A stretch of DNA of 64,000 nucleotides from Corallococcus interemptor (GTDB lineage Bacteria; Myxococcota; Myxococcia; Myxococcales; Myxococcaceae). Each line of letters opens with the position of its first letter. Position 1 is the stretch's first letter. Under the pieces are notes generated by a model that was not told the origin of the DNA, made no database searches, and saw only the letters and a program-made list of their open reading frames with translations. Below are positions 57,141 to 64,000 of the stretch, piece after piece. Location of the stretch: the NCBI RefSeq assembly GCF_003668875.1, contig NZ_RAWM01000001.1, forward strand, positions 1 to 64,000, read 5' to 3'. The position numbers were made by a program, and so were the translations under genes.

Positions 57141-60100
57141 CTACTCAGGACATTCGATTTCCTCGTGGAGAAACGTACGGCGCTCGTCGCACTCAAGTTC
57201 CCTGCCCGCGTCGAGCCTCGCGAAAGCCTGGGGGGCCCAACGCCAGCTTGGCCACAGCTGCACGATGCCGTTGTTGGAGGCCGTGAGCACGTACGTGCCA
57301 TCCGGGCTGAAGCGCGCCTGCGAGATGGCATTGGAGTGCCCCTGAAGCCGGGCGAGCGGCACACCGGTAGCGGCATCCCAGATTCTCGCGGTGCCATCTT
57401 CAGAGGCAGTCAGCACCCATGCGCCGTCGGGGCTGAACATGACGGAGGTCACGGGCTGAGAATGTCCTTGGAGCAGGGCAATGGCCTCGCCGGTCGCAGC
57501 TTCCCAAAGGAGCGCATGACCTTCAAAGAAACCGGTAATGACTTTCGTGTCATCTGGACTGAATGCAGCTCGTTGCGGTCCAAGGAATGCTCCAAGAGGC
57601 GTGACCAGTTGTCGCCCGGAGGAGACATCCCAGAGATGCGCGGCGGCTAGATCCGCCGACGAGATTTCGGAGGGCTTCACGCCCTTGGCCAGGTTTTTGG
57701 CGAGATTTAGCAGGCCTTCCATCGAGGTGGTGAGAAGGCGCGAGCCATCAGGGCTGAAGGCAGTCATCATCGACGGGGTCAATTGTCCCTCGAGGGTGGC
57801 GAGTTGCTTGCCCGAAGTGGTGTTCCAGACGCTTGCGTCTCTCTCCTGAAAAAAGGTGATGACGCGTGACCCGTCAGGACTGAATTCCGCTGTGATGACA
57901 TCCGCGGGGAGTCCGTCCAGTGTGGTCAGTTGCTTGCCCGTGGTTGTATCCCAGACGGGAATACTCCTGCCTGCGGAGAGCTTGAGCAGGCGCGCACCGT
58001 CAGGACTGAACGCCGACAGGGACTTCTCCGGCGCATAGCCCTCCAGGAGAACGGATTCTTGATACGTGAATGTGCTCTCGATGCGTGCGCCGCCATCCTC
58101 CGAAATCATGAGCACGCGGGAGCCGTCAGGGCTGAATTTTTCGGGATGCATTCCTGATGGCTGTGCCGGTGGCGTATGGATTGGCTTGCCTGAGGAGGTA
58201 TCCCAGATTCGTGCGGTGCCGTCCTCGGACACTGTGAGGATTCGCAAGCCATCCGGACTGAAGGTCGCAGGACCCTTCTCCTGATCATGACCGGTGAGCG
58301 TGAGAACAGGCTTGCCCGGGGCCGCGTCCCAGACCCGGGCGATGCCATCATAGGATGCAGTGAGAATTCGCGTGCCGTCGGGGCTGAATCTAGCGGTCGT
58401 CAGGCGGTGGGTGTGGCCCTGGAGCGTCGCGAGCTGTCTGCCTGAAGACACGTCCCAGATTCGAGCGGTACCATCCGCGGACGCAGTGAGGATCTGGGCG
58501 CCATTGGAATTGAACGTCGCTGACCCCACGCCCCCGAAATGGCCCAGGAGCGTCATGAGGTGCTTGCCCGAAGAGGCCTCCCAGATGCGGGCGGTTCCAT
58601 CAGAGGAAGCCGTGACAATCCGGCTTCCATCAGGGCTGTAGACCGCGGATTCAACGGAGGCGGCGTGGCCCTTGAGGCTGGCGAGTTGCTTGCCCGACCT
58701 GGCGTCCCAGATTCGAGTAGAACCGTCTTCAGAGGCCGTGAGGACCCTGGATTCGTCCAGATTGAAGACAGCCAGCTCCAAGGCCATCGAGTGGCCTTTG
58801 AACTGAAGCAGTTGCTTGCCCGAGCCCGCATCCCAGAGGCGAGCGGTTCCATCGTCCGAGGCGGTCAGGACTCGCATGCCATCACGGCTGAAGATCGCGG
58901 TTTGCACCTCTTTTTCGTGGCCTTTGAGCTCGGTGAGAAGTTGACCGGACGCGGTCGCTGAGATGTGAACGGTGCTGTCGTAGGAAGCCGTGAGGACTTT
59001 TGTCCCATCTGGACTGAATTGTACGAACCACACCACGCTGGAGTGACCCTGGAGCGTGAACAGCTGCTTCCCCGAGGCGGTGTCCCAGAGATATGCCTCT
59101 CCCCGACGAGTCGCGGTCAGGATGCGAGAGCCATCAGGGCTGAAGCTTCCAACTGTGCCTTTCAGATTGGCAATAGGCTTGCCGGACGAGGCATCCCAAA
59201 GCCGCGCGATATTATCGTCCGAGAAGGTAAGGATGCGCGAGGCATCCCGATTGAACCTGGCACTGAAGAGAAAACCTCCCTGCACCCGCAGGACTCTGAG
59301 ACACGGTTCCTGGCTCCACGCATCCAGGATCTCACCGAGATTGTCGACCGGGGCCAGACGTTGCGCCTCTTGGAGGAGGAGGAGCGCGCGCTGAGGGTCT
59401 TCGCTGATGTTCTGGCGCGCGCTCAGGGCCAGCTCGCGTGAAAGGGCGACACGCTTCTCCTGGTAGAGCAGGACAGAGCCTCCCGCGGCCGCGAGGATCG
59501 CCACGGAAAGCCCGGCGACGAGGTTGCGAAGCAGTCGCGCGGCTCTGCGCGCCTTCGCTGCTCCTTCGGCTTCGGTCCTCCGGCGGGCTTCGCTCTCCTC
59601 AGTGAGACGGCGCGCGGCATCGAGATCTCGCTGCGTCCGTGACTCCGCCTCACGCTGCAGTTCGTCGCGCTGACTCCGGCTTGCTTCGAGGAACTCTCGC
59701 TCAAGCTGATTGAGCAGGGCCGGCTTGTGTTTGAAGAGCTCCTCGGCGTCCAGGAGCCGTGCCCCGGCGTAGAGATAGCTGGCGTCGCGCCCCTGTTCCT
59801 TCCACTCCCCCGCGACCTCCGCGAGGCGACGCTGGATCCTCAATTCCCGACGGTCCTCGTCCAGCCACCCACGCAGGGTCGGCCAGGTTCGGATGAGGAC
59901 TTCGTGGGCCAGTTCGACGCTGTGCTGGTCCGCGACGATGAGCCGGGCCCCAGGTCCGGAAAGCACCCCCAGGACGTGGTCGAGCAACGTCCCGGGCACG
60001 CCAGGAAAGTCGAGTTCCGTGCGAGCCACGCGGCGCCGGGTGTCCTCGCGGTCTTCCCCCAACGAGGTCAGGCGGACCAGGAGAAGCCGCGCCACTTCAC

Positions 60101-61433
60101 GCTCTTCGGGCTGGAGCCCCTCGTAGCAAGCCTGTGCCCGACGTTGGAGGGCCTGGGCAAGTCCTCCGCTGGCTTCGTATGCCGCGAGGGTCAGCCAGGT
60201 TCCCCGCCGTGCCCGCCAGAGTTGGTCCAGGGCATCTTCCAGCAGCGGCAGTGCTCCCGGTTCACGAGAGATGTCCTTGAGAATGGTGGTGAGCAGCCCC
60301 TTTTCCAGGAAGGCGCCTACCTTCTGGGCGGGGCGAAGAATGACGTCGCGAAAGGCCTCGTCGCCAAGACCGCCCAGCAGGGCGTCGCGATCCTGCAGCA
60401 ACTCCCGTAGCGGTCCGAGACTCAAGCACCGGTCGAAGAAGTCGGCTCGCAGCGTGACGATGATGCGCAACGCATTGCTGCCTCTCAGCGCGGCCTCTCG
60501 CAGGTTGGCGACGAAAGGGTTGACCTCCCCCGCCTCCTCGTTCTCAGGGGCATGGGTGAAGAGCTCCTCGAGTTGATCCACCACCAGGATGAGGGGGCTG
60601 GGGCTTTCCGGAAAGAGGGAGCCAACGACCGTGCGAAGTCCGTCGGGCCGCTCCAGGAAGCGAGCGTGGAGGGCATCCGCCAACTGGAGGCGCTGCTCCG
60701 CGTGCACCTCCTGGGATGCGAGCACATCCGCCAGTGCGCGCAGGGGCCTGTCTCCCGGACGAAAGGTCCAGGTCCGTGACGCTGGGGTAGGGCTGCCGTG
60801 TCGCTGTTTCAGGCGGGGGAGCACTCCGCCGAGGACCAAGGAGGACTTGCCACAGCCGGACGGGCCCACGACCGCGACAAACCTCTCATCGCGCAGTTTC
60901 TCCAGCGTTCGCTCGATGTCGGACTCGCGACCGAAAAAATACTCGCTGTGGGGCTCATCAAACGCGAGCAGACCCCGGTAGGGCGCCGGCTCATCCGGCA
61001 GCAGGAGGGTCGTGCTGGACGGAGCCCGGCCCTGGATCCCGGCCACCAGCCGGTTGAAGGCCTCTTCCCCATCGAGCCCATCACGGAAGTCGACCCATGT
61101 GCGGAGGCCTAGAAACCCCGAGAGCTGCTCGGGGCTGGCACCGGGAAGCAGAACGGGAATGAGCCGGAAGTCATCTCGATGCCGGACGGCGTGCATGAGG
61201 GCCAACTGGAGCTCCTCATGGTGCCAGGGGCCCAGACCCGAAGGGCCGAAGAAGACGGCGGCGGTCTCACTCTCGGCGAGAGCCTGCTCCAGGGCCGGCT
61301 GCCACGGTGCACCTGGGACGAGGTGCCACTTGTCCAGGAAAGGGCTGAGGCTGGCCTCGTCCCGCAGCCGTCCTGCGATCTGTTCGACGGCGGGTTTGTC
61401 CGCACTGCTGTGCGATAGGAAGACGTGGAACAT
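57141..61433 (-). CDS. TIR-STAND ATPase-TM-WD40 protein (prokaryotic NLR-like)
   Basis: 1430 aa. Domains: TIR at 1-135 (F-H-V-F-L-S-H-S-S-A-D-K at the N-terminus; Glu in G-P-W-H-H-E-E near 72, the expected catalytic site of NAD-cleaving TIRs); a STAND-type ATPase of the nSTAND1/NACHT-like group at about 155-600, with P-loop G-P-S-G-C-G-K-S-S near 193 and Walker B L-I-L-V-V-D-Q-L-E-E-L near 286; an Arg/Ala/Glu-rich helix; a transmembrane segment near 644 (A-G-L-S-V-A-I-L-A-A-A-G-G-S-V-L-L-Y); a helical hairpin (S-A-R-Q-N-I-S-E-D-P-Q-R-A); then about 16 WD40 units (F-S-P-D-G-x-R-I-L-T-A-S-x-D-G-T-A-R-I-W pattern), enough for two propellers. Likely role: the propellers sense a ligand, the ATPase oligomerises, the TIR destroys NAD. 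Its start is 14 bases from that of the divergent TIR gene, so they share a promoter region. GC is slightly lower than its surroundings. Confidence 0.93.
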   Translation of the reverse strand: MFHVFLSHSSADKPAVEQIAGRLRDEASLSPFLDKWHLVPGAPWQPALEQALAESETAAVFFGPSGLGPWHHEELQLALMHAVRHRDDFRLIPVLLPGASPEQLSGFLGLRTWVDFRDGLDGEEAFNRLVAGIQGRAPSSTTLLLPDEPAPYRGLLAFDEPHSEYFFGRESDIERTLEKLRDERFVAVVGPSGCGKSSLVLGGVLPRLKQRHGSPTPASRTWTFRPGDRPLRALADVLASQEVHAEQRLQLADALHARFLERPDGLRTVVGSLFPESPSPLILVVDQLEELFTHAPENEEAGEVNPFVANLREAALRGSNALRIIVTLRADFFDRCLSLGPLRELLQDRDALLGGLGDEAFRDVILRPAQKVGAFLEKGLLTTILKDISREPGALPLLEDALDQLWRARRGTWLTLAAYEASGGLAQALQRRAQACYEGLQPEEREVARLLLVRLTSLGEDREDTRRRVARTELDFPGVPGTLLDHVLGVLSGPGARLIVADQHSVELAHEVLIRTWPTLRGWLDEDRRELRIQRRLAEVAGEWKEQGRDASYLYAGARLLDAEELFKHKPALLNQLEREFLEASRSQRDELQREAESRTQRDLDAARRLTEESEARRRTEAEGAAKARRAARLLRNLVAGLSVAILAAAGGSVLLYQEKRVALSRELALSARQNISEDPQRALLLLQEAQRLAPVDNLGEILDAWSQEPCLRVLRVQGGFLFSARFNRDASRILTFSDDNIARLWDASSGKPIANLKGTVGSFSPDGSRILTATRRGEAYLWDTASGKQLFTLQGHSSVVWFVQFSPDGTKVLTASYDSTVHISATASGQLLTELKGHEKEVQTAIFSRDGMRVLTASDDGTARLWDAGSGKQLLQFKGHSMALELAVFNLDESRVLTASEDGSTRIWDARSGKQLASLKGHAASVESAVYSPDGSRIVTASSDGTARIWEASSGKHLMTLLGHFGGVGSATFNSNGAQILTASADGTARIWDVSSGRQLATLQGHTHRLTTARFSPDGTRILTASYDGIARVWDAAPGKPVLTLTGHDQEKGPATFSPDGLRILTVSEDGTARIWDTSSGKPIHTPPAQPSGMHPEKFSPDGSRVLMISEDGGARIESTFTYQESVLLEGYAPEKSLSAFSPDGARLLKLSAGRSIPVWDTTTGKQLTTLDGLPADVITAEFSPDGSRVITFFQERDASVWNTTSGKQLATLEGQLTPSMMTAFSPDGSRLLTTSMEGLLNLAKNLAKGVKPSEISSADLAAAHLWDVSSGRQLVTPLGAFLGPQRAAFSPDDTKVITGFFEGHALLWEAATGEAIALLQGHSQPVTSVMFSPDGAWVLTASEDGTARIWDAATGVPLARLQGHSNAISQARFSPDGTYVLTASNNGIVQLWPSWRWAPQAFARLDAGRELECDERRTFLHEEIECPE

Positions 61434-61447
61434 ATGGTCGCGCGAGC

Positions 61448-63472
61448 ATGACGCAGCGGCCGGAGGCGTGGAAGGATGGCCGGCGAGTCAGGGGGCTGAG
61501 AGTCATGATGCGGCAAGTCCGCGAAGCGCGTGGCGCACTGGCGGCGTGGTGGAATCGCCTCTGGGGCTATGACCTCTTCATCTCGTACTCGAGGCGGGAC
61601 GCGTTGAGCTATGCCCAGCAACTGGACCGGATGCTCACTGCGGCGGGCTTTCTCTGCTTCCGGGATGAGGACCGGGTCTGGGCGGGGGACCACCTCCCCT
61701 CGAAGCTGCTCACGGCGGCTCGAAGAAGCCGGGTGCTGCTCGTCGTCCTGAGTCCCCAGGCGCTGGACTCGGACTGGGTCAAAGCGGAACTCGCCACGTA
61801 CCTCGCGGTGGAAGGAGAGCGGCAGGTCATTCCCCTCTTCTTCGACCCGCGGCACCCGGAGGGGTTACCCGATGCCTTCGGTCGTCTCCGAGACTACCTC
61901 GGTCTCTACGAGGCCTATGACCGGCTCCATCAGGCCGAGCCCGAATCCAGGCTCCTTGAAGAGATTCGCCGGCGCTTCCAGGGGATCCGGCAACGCACCC
62001 TGCGCCGGGGGACGTTGGCGGCGCTGGCGCTTGGGCTGGGGGGGACCGCGATGGTGGGCTGGAGTCAGCTCCAGCAGGCGCGCGCGGAGACAATCCAGCG
62101 ACAGTGGCGGGAGCGAGCCGTCGGCTTCCTCCAGGCCCATCGCAATGACATGGCGGAGGTTGCGCTCGCGCGGGCTCATGCGGCCGGAGCAGCAACAGGC
62201 GAGGAAGACCTCCAGCGGCAATACCGGGATGCGAGAGCCGGGAGGATGCTGGTCCCGATGAGGACGCTTGACGTCTCCCCCTCTGCGCGGCTGCACCATT
62301 GGGACGCCTGGAAGGATGAGCCCTACGCCGTCCTCTACGAAAACGCGTCCGGGAAGCTCGAGCTGGACTTCCAGGGCACACGCCGGGCGCTCCCGTCGTG
62401 CCCCACGGAGCCACGGGTGACCTCACGGAGTGAATGGCTCGCCTGGGCGTGCGACCGCGTGCTGTACCGCATCCGGCTGGACTCACCGGATGCGGTCGTG
62501 CAGAGCGCGCTCGCGCAGGAGCCGGAGGAACTGTCCTTCAGCGCCCGGGAGCTTCGACTGCTGGAGCGGACCGGCACCCAGGTCCACGTCCGGGGGCTGA
62601 ACGAGGAGACGCTCGCCGAGCAATGGAAGACGTTCTTTCCGCTCGAGTCACCCCAGGCACTCGTCCATCTCTGCCCGGGCGGGGACTTCCTGGCCTACGC
62701 CATCACGGCGGATGCGAGAGCCCTGCACCTCCATCGCTGGCAACTGGATGCATCAGTCGCCTCCACGGTGTCGGTTCCATTCCAGGAGGATCTCCAGGCA
62801 TTGAACGCAGGGGGCGTCGATCTGGGCTCGGTGACGCAGGACGCTCACTGTGGGCGATTCATTCTCAGCTATGCCCCGTGGACATGGTTTGGACGGACGA
62901 CCCAGGACTTCCGCTGGCTCCTGCTCGCATGGGGGGACGTTCCACCCGTCCGCGCCCTGGAGCCGGGGCTTCGTGAGCCCCGGTTGGTGGAGCGGAGCAC
63001 GGGTTCGGAGGCGGTGTACCTCAGCGATTCGAGGGATTTGCGACGGCTCCCCGTGGTCCCGCCCATGGTCGTGGCACCAGAGGTGCGCACGCTTGCCTCG
63101 GGCGTGCAGTCCTTCGCGGTGTGGAGTCCCCCCGGGGAGGATGCGCCACTCCAGTTGTTGTCCATGAACGCGGACGACCTGGAGGTCCACGACGCGGACG
63201 CGCTGCGGGCCCGATATCCAGTCGGTGTCGATGAAGTGCTGCGCATCCGCGTCTCCGCCGATGGCACGTTCATCGCTGTCGAGGGAAGGGAGCGTCTCTT
63301 CATCTGGAAGCGCGCGGTCTCCTCGACGCCGGAAGGAATTCCAGCGCTGGACGTGCTGTCGCGGGAGCTCGGAGTGAGGCTCCTGGAGGACGGCTCATTC
63401 CGCTACACCGCGATCGAGGAAGCACCTCGCGCAGCCTCGCGGACCGACCCTCCGCCGGAGCACGAGCGATGA
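61448..63472 (+). CDS. TIR-TM protein with large uncharacterised C-terminal domain
   Basis: 674 aa from ATG 61448. A pair of ATGs at 61505/61508, preceded by an AGGGGG, would leave 71 rather than 14 bases to the divergent gene and is a realistic alternative start. TIR at about 40-170: Y-D-L-F-I-S-Y-S-R-R-D-A, V-L-S-P-Q-A-L-D-S-D-W-V-K-A-E-L near 98 with the putative catalytic Glu. A transmembrane helix near 186-203 (L-A-A-L-A-L-G-L-G-G-T-A-M-V-G-W) is followed by a helical hairpin (E-R-A-V-G-F-L-Q-A-H-R-N-D-M-A-E-V), the same order seen before the WD40 part of the STAND protein. The remaining 430 residues are beta-rich without clear WD motifs, perhaps a divergent propeller. It lacks any ATPase. 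The next TIR gene starts 45 bases downstream in the same direction. Confidence 0.88.
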   Translation: MTQRPEAWKDGRRVRGLRVMMRQVREARGALAAWWNRLWGYDLFISYSRRDALSYAQQLDRMLTAAGFLCFRDEDRVWAGDHLPSKLLTAARRSRVLLVVLSPQALDSDWVKAELATYLAVEGERQVIPLFFDPRHPEGLPDAFGRLRDYLGLYEAYDRLHQAEPESRLLEEIRRRFQGIRQRTLRRGTLAALALGLGGTAMVGWSQLQQARAETIQRQWRERAVGFLQAHRNDMAEVALARAHAAGAATGEEDLQRQYRDARAGRMLVPMRTLDVSPSARLHHWDAWKDEPYAVLYENASGKLELDFQGTRRALPSCPTEPRVTSRSEWLAWACDRVLYRIRLDSPDAVVQSALAQEPEELSFSARELRLLERTGTQVHVRGLNEETLAEQWKTFFPLESPQALVHLCPGGDFLAYAITADARALHLHRWQLDASVASTVSVPFQEDLQALNAGGVDLGSVTQDAHCGRFILSYAPWTWFGRTTQDFRWLLLAWGDVPPVRALEPGLREPRLVERSTGSEAVYLSDSRDLRRLPVVPPMVVAPEVRTLASGVQSFAVWSPPGEDAPLQLLSMNADDLEVHDADALRARYPVGVDEVLRIRVSADGTFIAVEGRERLFIWKRAVSSTPEGIPALDVLSRELGVRLLEDGSFRYTAIEEAPRAASRTDPPPEHER

Positions 63473-63517
63473 CGCCACGCACCGCGTTGGCGAACAGGGG
63501 ATACTGCCGGGGACACC

Positions 63518-64000
63518 ATGCATCAGCGCTCCACTTCATCCGTTCGGAAGTCACCCACTGGCACGTTCCGCTACGACTTCGCAATCTCGATGGCAGGCAG
63601 TCAGCGGCCCAAAGCCAGGCGACTCGCGGCTGAGTTGCGCCGCCTGCGACCGGACGTAAAGCTCTTCCTGGATGAGGAGCGTCAGTCAGAGCTCTTCTGG
63701 AAGAACGAGCACGACCTTCGTGAAATCTATGCCTCCAGCTCACGCTACGTCGTGTCGTTCATCTCAAAGGACTACGAGACCAGCCGATGGACGCGCATGG
63801 AGTTCGAGGCCGCGGAGGAAGCGGAACGGCAGCGAGGCAACCGCGTCCTCCTTGCCATCCAGTGCGATGACACGACGTTCCTGGGCCTGGCACGCAACGT
63901 CATCAAGCCCGACACGCGCACAAGCACCCTCCGGAGCATCGCCGAGGCACTGATTGCCCGGCTGGAGGAGGAGCGCCCCGCGCAGCCCGGGCCGCCGGTG
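63518..64000 (+). CDS. TIR-domain protein, truncated by the window edge
   Basis: 161 codons are visible from ATG 63518 and the frame is still open at 64000. The TIR-like domain fills most of it: F-R-Y-D-F-A-I-S-M-A-G-S near 17-28, L-F-L-D-E-E-R near 49, I-Y-A-S-S-S-R-Y-V-V-S-F-I-S-K-D-Y near 70-86, then S-R-W-T-R-M-E-F-E-A-A near 89-99 with the putative catalytic Glu. The F-D-x-A-x-S-x-A-G opening and R-Y-x-V-x-F-I-S-K motif are those of the TIR_2-like group, a different branch from the other two TIRs here. The C-terminal partner domain is outside the window. It is only 45 bases after the second TIR gene, so probably co-transcribed. Confidence 0.8.
   Translation, partial: MHQRSTSSVRKSPTGTFRYDFAISMAGSQRPKARRLAAELRRLRPDVKLFLDEERQSELFWKNEHDLREIYASSSRYVVSFISKDYETSRWTRMEFEAAEEAERQRGNRVLLAIQCDDTTFLGLARNVIKPDTRTSTLRSIAEALIARLEEERPAQPGPPV

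Noticed and set aside
56838-57650. 270-codon + strand frame across the gap between the methyltransferase and TIR-STAND genes
   Set aside because: It crosses two confident minus-strand genes, has no domain, and its composition is that of a shadow frame.

Overview
The window reads as chromosomal DNA of a myxobacterium (Myxococcota, probably a Corallococcus/Myxococcus-like member of the Myxococcaceae). This is inferred from the very high GC with strong third-position bias (which leaves long open antisense frames), a hybrid NRPS-PKS locus, DUF1501/DUF1800 and GAF-LuxR proteins, many lipoproteins, and STAND/WD40 signalling proteins. No rRNA, tRNA, CRISPR array or insertion sequence was recognised.

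Left part (about 1-21.7 kb): a secondary-metabolite locus. A LuxI/FeeM-like N-acyltransferase and a haem-oxygenase-fold diiron protein are on the + strand. A GAF-LuxR regulator, a small secreted acidic protein, two coupled alpha/beta hydrolases, a C-A-T-C-A-T NRPS and an A-T-KS-AT-ACP-aminotransferase hybrid megasynthase follow on the - strand. A membrane-anchored hydrolase, a DUF885 metallopeptidase-like protein and a NYN-domain protein continue upstream on the same strand. The assembly line should load a proline-like acid, extend it with malonate, convert the beta-keto group to a beta-amine, and add two small residues (glycine by signature). There is no thioesterase domain. The acyltransferase plus the unusual hydrolase pair resembles the accessory set of exosortase loci, here placed beside megasynthases.

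Middle (21.7-36 kb): mostly divergent regulator/enzyme pairs: LysR with a metallo-beta-lactamase-fold lipoprotein, a GlxA-type AraC regulator with two small membrane proteins, and MarR with an aldo/keto reductase. A low-GC patch (about 25.6-26.3 kb) carries small orphan genes. At about 29.74 kb a deletion scar joins a decayed LysR gene to a 5'-truncated NAD-dependent epimerase gene. A DUF1501/DUF1800 pair and three small envelope-type proteins follow.

36-45.4 kb: a tightly overlapping TadE/TadG-like operon with a 66-residue pilin-like protein, a ClC channel with CBS domains coupled to a MarR regulator, and a divergent LysR/EamA exporter pair.

45.4-57 kb: assorted genes, including a carboxyl-methyltransferase-like protein, a HEAT-like lipoprotein, ureidoglycolate lyase, a caspase-fold protease, a LamG lipoprotein, VOC and WYL proteins, a large lipoprotein with duplicated lectin-like modules and a TTG start, DUF4386, Crp/Fnr, an M20 peptidase and a HemK-like methyltransferase. 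The only gene-poor stretch over 300 bases (52818-53230) holds a decayed reading frame with one membrane segment.

Right end (57.1-64 kb): three adjacent TIR-domain genes: TIR-STAND ATPase-TM-WD40 (1430 aa), a divergent TIR-TM-large C-terminal protein (674 aa), and a third TIR gene cut by the window edge. All three keep the glutamate expected of NAD-cleaving TIR domains. This looks like an NLR-type immune or cell-suicide locus and, with the NRPS-PKS locus, is the most interesting part of the window.
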